64,000 nt of DNA from Streptococcus sp. (GCA_030528055.1 JAUMZQ010000012.1:1-64000); one strand, 5' to 3'. Positions 46,504 to 57,207 are shown, counted from the stretch's first letter. Made by a program: numbers and translations. The notes: generated from the letters alone by a model not told the origin.

Positions 46504-47319
46504 TTATTGTTTGCTAGCCCAATTGAGTATAAATGCGACAATTTGATCAATATTTACTTGCACCGAATGTTTTTCTTTTTCAATGAGATAAAAAGAACGA
46601 TGAAATTTTTCATCTAGTTCAATAAAGGGAATGTCCTGACAGATACTTTTTGATAGAATGGAACATCCAAATCCTTGTGCTATCAGTTTCAATATCGTAT
46701 CATTATTGTTGATTTCAATCGTTGGTAAATGGATATTTTGCTCGTTTAGATATTGTCTAGTATAAAAGTAAACTCCTGAGTTTTCTTCTCGAATTAACCA
46801 AGGACCTTTTTGAGTATCTCCAACTAAAACCAGCTGATCACGCATCAGTGGCGTTCTTTTAATAGCAAAGTCGGATAGAGGCTTTTCTACAATTCCTATT
46901 TGAATCTGTTTGTTTTTTAAATGTTCAAAAATATCCATGGAATTCATTGTTTTTATTGAAAAATGAATAGTGGGAAAATTTTCAAATAAATCGATGATAA
47001 GAGTAGCTAGGTATTTTGTGGCAAAAGTTTGAGATACAGCTATAGAACACTGTTTATTATAGGAACTATGTTGGATTTGTTTATAAATTGTTTCCCATTC
47101 TCCCAATAAATGAGTAGCTGAATGGTAGAGAGAAGTTGCTTGACTGGTCGGTTGAATCTCTCTGCGACCATTTCGGATAAAAAGCTGTGTATTGAGCATA
47201 GCTTCTAACTGCTTGATTTGGATAGAAACGGTAGATTGAGAGATGAAGAGTAGATCAGCTGCTTGTGAAAAATTTTTTACTTCATAAACCACTTTAAATG
47301 TTTTTAATAATTTCAACAT
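46504..47319 (-). CDS. LysR-family transcriptional regulator
   Basis: 271 residues. The N-terminal winged helix reads LKTFKVVYEVKNFSQAADLLFISQSTVSIQIKQLEAMLNTQLFIRNGR, classic LysR. The C-terminal effector domain (about 85-270) is of usual form. It is transcribed away from a YeiH-family membrane gene with a 111-base shared promoter region, the common layout for a LysR activator and its target. Related pairs are linked to sulfur metabolism (CysL-like), but the effector here is unknown. Confidence 0.88.
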   Translation of the reverse strand: MLKLLKTFKVVYEVKNFSQAADLLFISQSTVSIQIKQLEAMLNTQLFIRNGRREIQPTSQATSLYHSATHLLGEWETIYKQIQHSSYNKQCSIAVSQTFATKYLATLIIDLFENFPTIHFSIKTMNSMDIFEHLKNKQIQIGIVEKPLSDFAIKRTPLMRDQLVLVGDTQKGPWLIREENSGVYFYTRQYLNEQNIHLPTIEINNNDTILKLIAQGFGCSILSKSICQDIPFIELDEKFHRSFYLIEKEKHSVQVNIDQIVAFILNWASKQ

Positions 47320-47430
47320 TGCCTTACCTTCTATTAGTTTTTTTCTACAAACTATTATAACATTTAATAATAAAACAAGTATTTATTTGATAAAATAATA
47401 AATATAATCTTAAATAAAGGGGATAGAGTT

Positions 47431-48447
47431 TTGAAATTAATTAATACAAAATTATTACCTGGATTTTTATTATCGCTGGCAGTTGCTATTATTGCAAAAA
47501 TCGGAGCCACTTTTTTTTCGACAATTGGAGCAGCCAGCATTGCTATTTGTTTGGGAATTTTTTTAGGCAATACTTTTTGCAAAAATGAACATTTGGACTA
47601 CGGAACGAAATTCTCAGAGAGTCGTTTGTTAGAGTATTCAGTTGCCTTACTCGGTTTGACCATCACTTTTAATACAATTAGTCACTTAGGATTTAGTGGT
47701 TTTATCTTTGTAGTTATCATGATGTTTAGTGTCATTACATTTACATATTTTTTAGGGAAACGATTGGGTTTTAGCGATGAAATGACATTGATGATTGCAG
47801 GTGGAAATGCTGTTTGTGGTTCTTCAGCTATCGGAGCTATTGCGCCAGCCATTCGTGCGTCGGATAAGGAAAAAGGTCAGTCAATTGTCCTAATTAACTT
47901 GCTCGGTACTTTGCTCATGTTCTTATTACCATTTTTAGGCTCACTTCTTTTTAATGGAAAGAATATTATTAACAGCATGCTGACAGGAGGAATACTCCAA
48001 TCAGTAGGGCAAGTAGTAGCATCTGCTAGTTTAATCAATAGCGATGTGACCAAATACGCTATGATTTTCAAAATTACTAGAATTCTATTCTTAGTAGTAG
48101 TGGTGTTTTCTTTTGAAAAGATAATTGCTAGAAAACAAGAAAAAACACATTTGAAAAATGCTAACTCCCACTCAAAATCTAGAATGTTTAGTGTTCCTTG
48201 GTACATTTTACTTTTTCTAGCATTTTGTACACTGAACACCTTTTTAAAATTACCTCTTTTGATTGGAGATGGGAGTCGCTTTTTTAGTGGTTGGTTTGAA
48301 ATCATAGCTTTGGCGGCCATAGGACTTCGCTTAGATTTAAAGAAATTTTTAAAAGAGGGTCCCAAGTTTTTAGTATATATGGGAATGATTGGTTTGTTTC
48401 AAATTATCATGGCACTGATTCTGATTACCCTATTACAAGTGAAATAA
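47431..48447 (+). CDS. YeiH-family (UPF0324) membrane protein, putative sulfate exporter
   Basis: 338 residues with about ten membrane helices. Family segments are NAVCGSSAIGAIAPAIRA and the C-terminal GWFEIIALAAIGLRLDLKKFLKEGPK. It starts at a TTG (47431) behind AAAGGGGATAG. Members are annotated as putative sulfate or organosulfonate exporters, with little direct proof. It is divergent from the LysR gene, which probably controls it. Confidence 0.85.
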   Translation: MKLINTKLLPGFLLSLAVAIIAKIGATFFSTIGAASIAICLGIFLGNTFCKNEHLDYGTKFSESRLLEYSVALLGLTITFNTISHLGFSGFIFVVIMMFSVITFTYFLGKRLGFSDEMTLMIAGGNAVCGSSAIGAIAPAIRASDKEKGQSIVLINLLGTLLMFLLPFLGSLLFNGKNIINSMLTGGILQSVGQVVASASLINSDVTKYAMIFKITRILFLVVVVFSFEKIIARKQEKTHLKNANSHSKSRMFSVPWYILLFLAFCTLNTFLKLPLLIGDGSRFFSGWFEIIALAAIGLRLDLKKFLKEGPKFLVYMGMIGLFQIIMALILITLLQVK

Positions 48448-48484
48448 TCTTATATTCTCTTTACTACTATCATTAAATTTATAC

Positions 48485-48516
48485 AAAAATGGTTGAAAAC
48501 ATTCAACCATTTTTAT
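48485..48516 (+). terminator. Terminator after the YeiH gene
   Basis: AAAAATGGTTGAA (48485-48497) pairs perfectly with TTCAACCATTTTT (48502-48514). Confidence 0.9.
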
Positions 48517-48716
48517 TTACCTATATTCTTAAAAAACGAACAAAAGAATAAAATATCAAAAAAAATTGACACAATGTAAACTAAAAGACAAAATATTCTG
48601 TCCAAATAACAAGTAAAGGTTTGTATATGTTACATTTTTATTACAATTAAGACAATATATTAATTTTAAGAAAATTTTGAGGTATAATATTATTCAAAAT
48701 AAGGATGGAGGACCAT

Positions 48717-51700
48717 ATGAAAAAACAACGTTTTTCGCTCAGGAAATATAAATTTGGCTTAGCGTCTGTTCTTTTGGGAACGATGCTAATTTTTGGTGCA
48801 GCACAAGTACAGGCTGATGATAATATATCGAAAGCCACTTCGGCTGAAGCGCAAGAGATAGTAGTAAAAACCGATTCAAACGAAGTTTTGAAAGCGGATA
48901 CGAACTTATCTTCGACCCAAGATGTCAAAAATGTTACAACTGATAGTACTGTCAAAGTACAGGAAAGTCAGAGCACCGAAGCTTCTTCTAGTTTAGCTGA
49001 AACAACTACTCAGTCAGAAAAAGATTTGACTAGTAGCAATGAGACTAAAGTAGTGGAACAAAATCAATCAGTAGCAGCTTCTTCTGAATCTGAACTACCA
49101 AAGTCTTCCGTTGAAGAAACACAAGATGTTTCAACAACCAATACAGAAAAATCCGTTTCAACGGTTGCAGAAAGCAAGGCTGAAACTCCAGCTGAAACGA
49201 CTGTAGCACCGAAGACAGAAGTTTCAACTTCAACTACTTCAACCACTTCAACGGCTACTGCGACACCTAAGACTGAAACTGCAACATCACCCACTGTAGT
49301 ATCTTCAAGTTCTGCAAATAAAGTGATTGAGTCATCAAAAGAGACTCCCGCAAGTATTAGCAGCAATGAAATTATAAAAGTCTCTCAAACTTGGCATCAA
49401 GGTTACAAAGGTGAGGGAACAGTTGTAGCGATTATTGATTCAGGCTTGGATGTGAATCATGATGTTCTTAAAATTAGTGATCCTTCAAAAGGAAAATATA
49501 AAACAGAAGAAGAAATCGAAAAAGCTAAACAAGCAGCTGGAATTGATTATGGTAAATGGTATAGCGATAAGGTCGTTTTCGCCTATAATTATATAGATGG
49601 TGATGATACCATTAAGGAAAAGGATAATATTTCGCATGGGATGCACGTTACTGGTATTGCAGCAGGAAATCCTAATAAACCAATAGCAAGTGGAGATTAC
49701 ATTTATGGTGTTGCTCCAGAAGCGCAAGTAATGTTTATGCGTGTATTCTCAGACAGAAGTGGTACGACAGATTCATCTATATATGTTAAAGCGATTGATG
49801 ATGCTGTAGCACTAGGTGCTGATTCTATTAACTTGAGTTTGGGTTCTTCAACTGGTTCAACGGTTAATGCTGGTGCAGATATAACAGAAGCTATTAAACG
49901 TGCGCGTGCAAAAGGTGTCTCTGTTGTCATTTCAGCAGGTAATAGCAATACCTTTGGAAATGGATACTCAACTCCATCAGCAGAAAATCCTGATTATGGA
50001 CTTGTAGGAAATCCTTCAACAGTAGAAAATTCTATCTCAGTTGCTTCTGTCAACAATACAATTGTTACAGAAGACGCTCTTGAAGTCGTCGGTTTGGAAA
50101 ATAATACAGCCCTAAATCGTGGGAAATTCACTTTTTCTGCTGCTGAAACAGATGCACGTTTTGAAAAGGGCAAGCAATATGAATATGTTTATGCAGGTTT
50201 GGGGCGTGAAGATGATTTCAGCGGTGTAGATGTCAAAGGGAAATTGGCACTCATTCAGCGTGGAAGCCTTACTTTTAACGAAAAAGTTACAAATGCTTTA
50301 AAACATGGAGCAACTGGAGTTGTAGTGTACAATAATGTTGTTGGTGCTAATGTGAGTATGACATTGAATGGTACTGCAAAAACTATACCGGCAATTTTTA
50401 TTTCAAAAGAATATGGTGAAGCTCTTAAAGATCAGCATTATAAACTTGTATTTAACGGAAATGTCATCAATAAACCAAATCCGGAAGCAAATGAATTATC
50501 TGATTTTTCAAGTTGGGGTGTAACAACAGATGGTCAATTAAAACCAGATGTAACAGCTCCAGGAGGAATGATTTACTCTTCATTAAATGATAATACTTAC
50601 GGAAGTTTAAGTGGAACCAGTATGGCTGCCCCTCATGTTACGGGTGTAGCTGCTTTAGTCAAACAATATCTTGTTAAAACTTATCCAGACAAAACACCTG
50701 CTGAAATTTCTGAATTGGTTAAAGCTTTGGTTATGTCAACAGCTTCTCCACATGTAAATAAAGAAACAGGTGCTTATACTTCTCCAAGACAGCAAGGAGC
50801 AGGTATTGTTAACACTGCTGCCGCTATTGGAACAGGTTTATATGTTACTGGAGAAGATGCTTATCCTAGCGTATCATTGGGTAATGTTGGAGATAGTTTT
50901 ACTTTTGATGTGATTGTACATAACATTTCAAATGCGGATCGCAATCTTAAAATGATTGTGAACACCAATACAGATCAAGTAAAAGACGGATACTATACTC
51001 TTGCACCTAGAAAGCTAACGGAAACTGTTTGGCCAGAAGTTACTGTTAAAGCAAATAGCAGTGAAAAAGTTACAGTTAAAGTGGATGCTAGTAAATTCTC
51101 TCAAGAATTGTTAAAACTAATGCCAAATGGTTATTTCCTAGAAGGTTTTGTTCGTTTTGTGGATCCAACTGATGATGGTGATGTAGTGAGCCTACCATTT
51201 ATGGGATTCCGTGGAGAGTTTCAAGATCTTCCTGTTGCTGAAAAACCTATTTACAATCTTGTGAGAGAAGGAAAATCTGGTTTTTACTATGATGTTCCTG
51301 AAAATAAACATCTTCCGGCAGATGCAGATGTGTCAGCTCTTCAAACAATGGAAAATGATCCACTGTATTCAAATGGGACAACGGTAACTAAAAATCCAAT
51401 TGTTTTAGGAACCGTAAAAAATGCTGAAGGCCTTAGCATTCTTCAATTGGATGCAGATGGAAAGATTCATCTTGCTTTCTCACCAAATGCAGATGGCAAT
51501 AGAGACTTCGTTCAATACCGTTCTGTTTTTTATCGTAATTATACAAACCTAAGTGCTGCCGTTTATAAAGATGGAGACACCAAAAATCCAGTTTGGGAAA
51601 GTGAAGAAACTTTACATGGACGGAAAAACTACTACGACGGAAATGATAAGAATCCTAAATCCTATATTCTTGAAAATACAGAATGGGATGGTCGAAACAG

Positions 51701-53405
51701 TGCGGGTCAACCCGTAGAAGATGGCTTATACACCTATGTAGTTCGTTATAAACCAGATGTTCCTGGTGCCGAAGAACAAACAGTTTCTTTCCAAATTCAA
51801 ATTGATACTCAAAAACCTCTCATTAGCTCAGCCTATATCATTACCAAAGATGGAGTGGAAAACTTTATCACTAGAAAAGTAAAAGATGTAGGAAATGGAG
51901 GTATATTAAGAGAGCAAGTCTTTTATGTACAAGCTGATAAGGATGGAAATATTGTTTACAAAGGAACTGATGAACTAGGTAAAACTAGAAATTATGAACA
52001 TCGTGTATACATTACTGCCAATAAAGATGGAAGTTATACTTTACCAAAAGGTGTAGACAAAGCTAAAATTTTCTATTTGGTTGAAGATTTTGCTGGTAAT
52101 AAAGATGTTCTTGCCCTCAATACACTTGTAAAAGATGAAAACAGTGGCCGTATAAAAGTTTCGTTAGTTGATGTGAATAGTCATGAGGATTTAGACACAA
52201 CTTATGTATATCGTATTAAAGATGCCAATGGCAAATATGTTGACCTTGATAAAGGAAAAGACATCAATTTCTTGAATCTTGGACATTATGTAGCGGAATT
52301 ATTCGCTTATGATAAGAATAATTTAAAACTTTACAGTCCTTTAACACAAGAGTTTAACCTAACAGCTGAAGACAGTTTCCAAATGATTCAATTCTTGGCA
52401 AAAGAGATTATTCATGCTCCATTAAGTGTTATTTTTGATCAAGCCATTCCTAAAAACACACAAGTTGTCTTGAAAAATGCAGATGGCGATCTATACACTT
52501 TACCTGCTGAAAAATATGGTAGGAATGCTTATGGTAAAACAGTTGCTGTAGGTAAGTACACCATTTCAGTTAACTTACCAACTGGTTATGAGTTGTGGGA
52601 TGAAAATCCAAGTGTTGAAGTTCTTGAAGGAAAAGATAATCGAATTAAATTAGCAGTGATTATCAAAACACGATTACTATCATCTGTTAATAAACAATCA
52701 GATCTAGTTGCATCTGCTCAATATTATAATGCTAGTGCACAAAAACGTGCTAGTTATGATCAAGCTTACTTAGCAGCTAAAGAGGCTCTCTCTAGCAAGG
52801 TAAGTCAAGCAGAAATTGATAAAGTCTTGGCTCTTCTTGATTCAGCAGCTAATTCTCTAGATGGAAGAGCTTCTGATGTCGGTGCTGTTAAACAGGCTAT
52901 CGAAGCTTATAATGAAGTGACAAAAACAGGAAAATATGCGAATGCGACGGAAAAAATTCGACGTGATTACGATAAGGCTTTCCAAGCAATCACTTTATTA
53001 GTAATTCATGAAAACTCTACACAAGAGCAGATTGATAAAGCACTCGCTCAATTCAAAGCCGCTGAAGCAAAATTGAATGGTAAAGACACTGATTTTTCTA
53101 GTCTGAAAAAATTAATAGATACTGAAACAGTTTACCAAACTAAAAACAATAAGTTTATCTATGCATCAGATGATGTAAAATCCCTTTATCTTTCTGCATT
53201 TGAAGAAGCAAAAGCTGTTCTGTCTGATCCAGGAGCAAGTCAAACAGATGTTAAGACAGCTATTGCTAATCTAAAAGAGGCTAAGAAAAAATTAAATGGT
53301 AAAAAACCAAAGGCACCTAAGAAAAAATTAAATAGCAAAAAGACAAAAGCCGCTAAGAAAAAATTAAGTAAAAAAACAAGATCATTAAAGCATAAGAAAG
53401 CTTAA
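48717..53405 (+). CDS. Large cell-surface subtilisin-like protease without an LPXTG anchor
   Basis: 1562 residues from the ATG at 48717 (GGAGG upstream). A YSIRK-type signal (FSLRKYKFGLASVLLG, residues 6-21) ends near AQVQA. A Ser/Thr/Glu/Val-rich stretch follows (about 35-215). The S8 domain has Asp241 (AIIDSG), His307 (SHGMHVTG) and Ser635 (GTSMAAPH), with a PA insert between. C5a-peptidase-like Fn3 domains then run to about 1310. Three FIVAR-like helical repeats (about 1340-1520; each ends with LDGR or LNGK) follow. The last 40 residues are lysine-rich with three KKKL repeats, and no LPXTG or membrane tail is present. Closest relatives are the CspA/SspA/PrtA surface proteases. Candidate -10 at 48683. 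Confidence 0.9.
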   Translation: MKKQRFSLRKYKFGLASVLLGTMLIFGAAQVQADDNISKATSAEAQEIVVKTDSNEVLKADTNLSSTQDVKNVTTDSTVKVQESQSTEASSSLAETTTQSEKDLTSSNETKVVEQNQSVAASSESELPKSSVEETQDVSTTNTEKSVSTVAESKAETPAETTVAPKTEVSTSTTSTTSTATATPKTETATSPTVVSSSSANKVIESSKETPASISSNEIIKVSQTWHQGYKGEGTVVAIIDSGLDVNHDVLKISDPSKGKYKTEEEIEKAKQAAGIDYGKWYSDKVVFAYNYIDGDDTIKEKDNISHGMHVTGIAAGNPNKPIASGDYIYGVAPEAQVMFMRVFSDRSGTTDSSIYVKAIDDAVALGADSINLSLGSSTGSTVNAGADITEAIKRARAKGVSVVISAGNSNTFGNGYSTPSAENPDYGLVGNPSTVENSISVASVNNTIVTEDALEVVGLENNTALNRGKFTFSAAETDARFEKGKQYEYVYAGLGREDDFSGVDVKGKLALIQRGSLTFNEKVTNALKHGATGVVVYNNVVGANVSMTLNGTAKTIPAIFISKEYGEALKDQHYKLVFNGNVINKPNPEANELSDFSSWGVTTDGQLKPDVTAPGGMIYSSLNDNTYGSLSGTSMAAPHVTGVAALVKQYLVKTYPDKTPAEISELVKALVMSTASPHVNKETGAYTSPRQQGAGIVNTAAAIGTGLYVTGEDAYPSVSLGNVGDSFTFDVIVHNISNADRNLKMIVNTNTDQVKDGYYTLAPRKLTETVWPEVTVKANSSEKVTVKVDASKFSQELLKLMPNGYFLEGFVRFVDPTDDGDVVSLPFMGFRGEFQDLPVAEKPIYNLVREGKSGFYYDVPENKHLPADADVSALQTMENDPLYSNGTTVTKNPIVLGTVKNAEGLSILQLDADGKIHLAFSPNADGNRDFVQYRSVFYRNYTNLSAAVYKDGDTKNPVWESEETLHGRKNYYDGNDKNPKSYILENTEWDGRNSAGQPVEDGLYTYVVRYKPDVPGAEEQTVSFQIQIDTQKPLISSAYIITKDGVENFITRKVKDVGNGGILREQVFYVQADKDGNIVYKGTDELGKTRNYEHRVYITANKDGSYTLPKGVDKAKIFYLVEDFAGNKDVLALNTLVKDENSGRIKVSLVDVNSHEDLDTTYVYRIKDANGKYVDLDKGKDINFLNLGHYVAELFAYDKNNLKLYSPLTQEFNLTAEDSFQMIQFLAKEIIHAPLSVIFDQAIPKNTQVVLKNADGDLYTLPAEKYGRNAYGKTVAVGKYTISVNLPTGYELWDENPSVEVLEGKDNRIKLAVIIKTRLLSSVNKQSDLVASAQYYNASAQKRASYDQAYLAAKEALSSKVSQAEIDKVLALLDSAANSLDGRASDVGAVKQAIEAYNEVTKTGKYANATEKIRRDYDKAFQAITLLVIHENSTQEQIDKALAQFKAAEAKLNGKDTDFSSLKKLIDTETVYQTKNNKFIYASDDVKSLYLSAFEEAKAVLSDPGASQTDVKTAIANLKEAKKKLNGKKPKAPKKKLNSKKTKAAKKKLSKKTRSLKHKKA

Positions 53406-53446
53406 TGGTATGAGTTTTTGAACTAAATTCTTTGGTTTTCTGCTAA

Positions 53447-53490
53447 TAATAACTTCTGTTCTACATTGTAGAACAGGAGTTATTTTGTTT
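53447..53490 (+). terminator. Terminator after the subtilase gene
   Basis: Long hairpin centred on 53466: AATAACTTCTGTTCTAC pairs with GTAGAACAGGAGTTATT (one T:G), then TTGTTTT. Confidence 0.9.
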
Positions 53491-53507
53491 TGGATAGAAA
53501 TAATTAT

Positions 53508-53536
53508 TTTACAAATACTCTGCTTTTTGTTAGAAT
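53508..53536 (+). promoter_or_regulatory. glyQS leader promoter
   Basis: TTTACA (53508-53513), 17 bases, and an extended -10 TGT-TAGAAT (53528-53536). Confidence 0.75.
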
Positions 53537-53542
53537 AGTTCA

Positions 53543-53745
53543 TGTGAAAGAAATCTTATTGAAAATTTTTAAAGCGAGTCTAGGATGGTGTAAGCTAGGT
53601 AAAATGAAGATAGAGATGGAGCTTTTACAGGCAAAATTTATTTGGATAATTGGATAATTAATGAAGTAAAAATTAGGGTGGAACCGCGTCTGAACGCCCC
53701 TATACTATCTAGTATAGGAGTATCGGACAGGTTTCATTTTTTTGT
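53543..53745 (+). promoter_or_regulatory. T-box riboswitch upstream of glyQS
   Basis: The T-box core AGGGTGGAACCGCG is at 53675-53688. Stem I features (AAAGCGAGTC...GGATGGTGTAAGC) begin near 53571. After the core, CCTATACTA (53699-53707) pairs with TAGTATAGG (53710-53718) to form the terminator hairpin; the T-tract comes late (53737-53743). Uncharged tRNA-Gly should favour read-through. A further hairpin, GTTTCATTTTT/AAAAATGAAAC (53731-53761), follows. I could not fix the specifier codon. Confidence 0.88.
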
Positions 53746-53856
53746 TTGATAAAAATGAAACAATTCTGATGAATGAACTTTTCTTATCTTCAAATTTTCA
53801 GATAAATCTATTAAGTAGAATAAATGATTATATTATAAATTCAAGGGAGGTATCTC

Positions 53857-54774
53857 ATGTCTAAAAAACTTACTTTTCAAGAAATGATTCTGAGATTACA
53901 ACAATTTTGGAATGATCAAGGCTGTATGCTGATGCAAGCATACGATAATGAAAAAGGTGCGGGTACGATGAGTCCGTATACTTTTTTAAGAGCGATTGGT
54001 CCAGAACCGTGGAATGCTGCTTATGTAGAGCCTTCTCGTAGACCAGCAGACGGTCGTTATGGTGAAAATCCTAATCGTCTTTATCAACACCACCAGTTTC
54101 AAGTAGTTATGAAACCAAGTCCAAGCAATATTCAAGAACTTTATTTGCAATCTTTAGAACTATTAGGAATCAATCCTTTAGAACATGATATTCGATTTGT
54201 TGAGGATAATTGGGAAAACCCTTCAACTGGTTCAGCTGGACTTGGTTGGGAAGTCTGGTTGGATGGGATGGAAATCACGCAATTTACCTATTTCCAACAA
54301 GTTGGTGGACTAGCTACAAAACCTGTAACAGCTGAAGTAACTTATGGATTAGAACGCCTAGCTTCTTATATTCAAGAAGTAGACTCTGTTTATGATATAG
54401 AGTGGGCAGAAGGGGTCAAATACGGAGAGATTTTTAGACACCCAGAGTACGAACATTCAAAATATAGTTTTGAGGTCAGCGACCAAGCATTGCTTTTATC
54501 AAATTTTGAAAAATTTGAAGCAGAAGCTAAGCGTTGCTTAGAGGAACAATTAGTACATCCCGCTTATGATTATGTTTTAAAATGTTCTCATACTTTCAAT
54601 TTATTAGATGCACGAGGTGCGGTTTCTGTGACAGAACGTGCTGGGTATATCGCACGTATTCGTGCCATTGCGCGAGTAGTAGCTAAGACATTTGTAGCAG
54701 AGCGAAAACGTTTGGGTTACCCACTTTTGGATGAAGAAAGCCGTGCTAGACTGTTAACAGAGGAGGTGAAATAA
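53857..54774 (+). CDS. glyQ: Glycyl-tRNA synthetase alpha subunit
   Basis: 305 residues, the class II catalytic subunit of the bacterial alpha2beta2 enzyme. Visible segments are [54 protein letters not shown] and the late [15 protein letters not shown]. It forms glycyl-adenylate. It shares one base with glyS (TAATG), and the T-box upstream controls both. Confidence 0.96.
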   Translation: MSKKLTFQEMILRLQQFWNDQGCMLMQAYDNEKGAGTMSPYTFLRAIGPEPWNAAYVEPSRRPADGRYGENPNRLYQHHQFQVVMKPSPSNIQELYLQSLELLGINPLEHDIRFVEDNWENPSTGSAGLGWEVWLDGMEITQFTYFQQVGGLATKPVTAEVTYGLERLASYIQEVDSVYDIEWAEGVKYGEIFRHPEYEHSKYSFEVSDQALLLSNFEKFEAEAKRCLEEQLVHPAYDYVLKCSHTFNLLDARGAVSVTERAGYIARIRAIARVVAKTFVAERKRLGYPLLDEESRARLLTEEVK

Positions 54775-56813
54775 TGTCAAAGAATTTATTAATTGAATTA
54801 GGTTTGGAAGAGATGCCCGCTTATGTTGTGACACCTAGTATGAAGCAGTTGCGTGATAAGATGGGACGTTTCTTGATGGATAATCGCTTAGAGTTTGAAA
54901 AAATTGAAATGTTTTCTACGCCTCGTCGTTTAGCGATACGTGTTTCTGGATTGAGCGATAAACAAAGTAATCTTAGTGAAGATTTCAAAGGACCAGCTAA
55001 AAAGATTGCATTAGATGAAAATGGTCAGTTTACCAAGGCTGCACAGGGATTTGTTCGTGGAAAAGGTTTGACGGTTGAAGATATTACGTTTCGTGAGATA
55101 AAAGGCGAAGAATATGTCTATGTCACGAAAGAGGAAATCGGTCAGCCAGTAGAAACACTTATTCCAAAAGTAACAGAAGTAATTGAAAATCTTAGTTTTC
55201 CAGTCAGCATGCATTGGGCTAACAATACTTTTGAATTTATTCGCCCAGTTCATACTTTACTTGTTTTATTAGATGAGCAAGCATTTGATTTAGAACTGTT
55301 TGATATTAAAAGTGGAAGAATTAGTCGTGGGCACCGTTTCTTAGGACAGGAAACACCGGTTCAATCAGCTTTGACTTACGAAAAAGACTTAAGAAAACAG
55401 TATGTTGTAGTAAATCCAACCGATCGTGAAGATATGATTGTTGACCAAATTCGTAAGATTGAAAAAAGCCATCAACTTCATATTGAAATTGATGAGGATC
55501 TTCTAAATGAAGTGCTGAATTTAGTAGAATACCCTTCAGCTTTCATGGGGAATTTTGATGAAAAATATTTAAAAATTCCAGAAGAAGTATTAGTTACTTC
55601 CATGAAAGAACACCAACGTTATTTTGTGGTGCGCGACCAAGAAGGCAATCTGCTCCCTCATTTTGTTTCGGTTCGTAATGGAAATGCAGAACATATTGAA
55701 AATGTCATCAAAGGAAATGAGAAAGTTCTGATTGCTCGCTTGGAAGATGCAGAGTTTTTCTGGCAAGAAGATCAAAAATTAGCGATTTCAGATTTGGTTG
55801 AAAGATTGGACGATGTGACTTTTCACGAAAAAATTGGGTCATTAAAAGAGCATATGGAACGTACCAGCCTAATAGCCACTCTCTTAGCCCAAAAAGCCAA
55901 TCTAACAACAAGAGAAATAGCAGATTTGGAACGTGCAGCAGCTATTTATAAATTTGATTTATTAACTGGAATGGTCGGAGAATTTGATGAACTGCAAGGT
56001 GTAATGGGAGAAAAATATGCTCTCCTTGCAGGTGAGAATGAAACAGTTTCAACAGCTATTCGTGAACACTACTTACCAAAGTCAGCTGATGGGGAATTGC
56101 CAGATACGAAAGTTGGTGCTATACTCGCCATTGCTGATAAATTGGATACCATCTTCTCCTTTTTCTCTGTGGGTCTGATTCCAAGCGGTTCAAATGATCC
56201 TTACGCTCTTCGTAGAGCAACTCAGGGAGTTGTACGCATTTTAGATAAGTTTGGTTGGCACATTGATTTAGAAAAACTGTTAATCGAACTATATGCTCTT
56301 CCTACTAAGAATTTAGTCTATGCAAACCAACAAGAAGTATTGAATTTTTTCCGTGCTCGTGTAGAAAAGATGATGGATAAAGAAATCCCTAAAGATATTA
56401 TCACAGCTGTGTTGAATAGTTCTAGTTTTGTCATTCGTGATTTAGTAGAGACTGCAAAAGTTTTATCAGAAAAATCAAAGGAAGAGAACTTCAAAGCTTC
56501 TGTTGAGAGTTTATCACGGGTCTTCAATTTAGCTGAAAAAGCGAATAGTGATACTATAATAGACGACCAATTGTTTGAAAATGAAGCAGAAAGTGCTTTG
56601 AGAGATGCAGTGGAACAGCTAGAATTTTCTGATGACTTGGCGTCAAACGTAAACCAACTCTTTTCTCTCAGTCCTACTATTGATCATTTTTTCAATCATA
56701 CAATGGTAATGACAGAAGATGAGAAGCGCAGAGATAATCGTTTGGCTCTTCTTGCTAGTTTGGTTGAAAAGGCTAGTCAAATTGCTCAATTCAATCAGAT
56801 TAACACGAAGTAA
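54774..56813 (+). CDS. glyS: Glycyl-tRNA synthetase beta subunit
   Basis: 679 residues, starting [22 protein letters not shown]. The HD-like region around 400-470 ([20 protein letters not shown] and [13 protein letters not shown]) and a C-terminal anticodon-binding region are as expected. It recognises tRNA-Gly for GlyQ. Full length. Confidence 0.96.
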   Translation: MSKNLLIELGLEEMPAYVVTPSMKQLRDKMGRFLMDNRLEFEKIEMFSTPRRLAIRVSGLSDKQSNLSEDFKGPAKKIALDENGQFTKAAQGFVRGKGLTVEDITFREIKGEEYVYVTKEEIGQPVETLIPKVTEVIENLSFPVSMHWANNTFEFIRPVHTLLVLLDEQAFDLELFDIKSGRISRGHRFLGQETPVQSALTYEKDLRKQYVVVNPTDREDMIVDQIRKIEKSHQLHIEIDEDLLNEVLNLVEYPSAFMGNFDEKYLKIPEEVLVTSMKEHQRYFVVRDQEGNLLPHFVSVRNGNAEHIENVIKGNEKVLIARLEDAEFFWQEDQKLAISDLVERLDDVTFHEKIGSLKEHMERTSLIATLLAQKANLTTREIADLERAAAIYKFDLLTGMVGEFDELQGVMGEKYALLAGENETVSTAIREHYLPKSADGELPDTKVGAILAIADKLDTIFSFFSVGLIPSGSNDPYALRRATQGVVRILDKFGWHIDLEKLLIELYALPTKNLVYANQQEVLNFFRARVEKMMDKEIPKDIITAVLNSSSFVIRDLVETAKVLSEKSKEENFKASVESLSRVFNLAEKANSDTIIDDQLFENEAESALRDAVEQLEFSDDLASNVNQLFSLSPTIDHFFNHTMVMTEDEKRRDNRLALLASLVEKASQIAQFNQINTK

Positions 56814-56851
56814 TAAGAAAGTATAAAGTTGTTTGAAAGAAAGGAAAAAAT

Positions 56852-57109
56852 ATGGATCCTAAGAAAATTGAACGCATTAATGAACTGGCTAAGAAGAAAA
56901 AAACAGAAGGCTTAACTCCAGAAGAAAAAGTGGAACAAGCCACTCTTCGCGAAGAATACATTGAAGGCTATCGTCGTTCGGTTCGTCACCATGTTGAAGG
57001 GATCAAGATTGTAGATGAAAAAGGAAATGATGTGACACCTGAAAAACTTCGTCAGGTTCAACGAGAAAAAGGTCTACATGGAAGAAGTCTAGACGATCCC
57101 AACTCATAA
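56852..57109 (+). CDS. DUF896 family protein (YnzC-like)
   Basis: 85 residues, highly charged and helical: [41 protein letters not shown]. The B. subtilis relative YnzC forms a helical hairpin of unknown function. AAAGGAAAA precedes the ATG. It lies 39 bases after glyS with no terminator, so it may share the glyQS transcript. Confidence 0.88.
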   Translation: MDPKKIERINELAKKKKTEGLTPEEKVEQATLREEYIEGYRRSVRHHVEGIKIVDEKGNDVTPEKLRQVQREKGLHGRSLDDPNS

Positions 57110-57131
57110 TTTATTCATAAAGTTTAAAAAT

Positions 57132-57174
57132 AGTGAAATTTTCACTTGAAGAAAGCTATTACAAAAGATATACT
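57132..57174 (+). promoter_or_regulatory. pepC promoter with a flanking palindrome
   Basis: TTGAAG (57146-57151), 17 bases, TATACT (57169-57174). A perfect palindrome AGTGAAA-T-TTTCACT (57132-57146) abuts the -35 and could be an operator; the regulator is unknown. Confidence 0.6.
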
Positions 57175-57207
57175 AATTTATAGAATAATTACCCTTTAGG
57201 AGGAAAA

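Noticed and set aside
53405..53450. A frameshifted LPXTG anchor for the subtilase
   Set aside because: I read past the stop and found no LPXTG-like motif or hydrophobic tail before the terminator.
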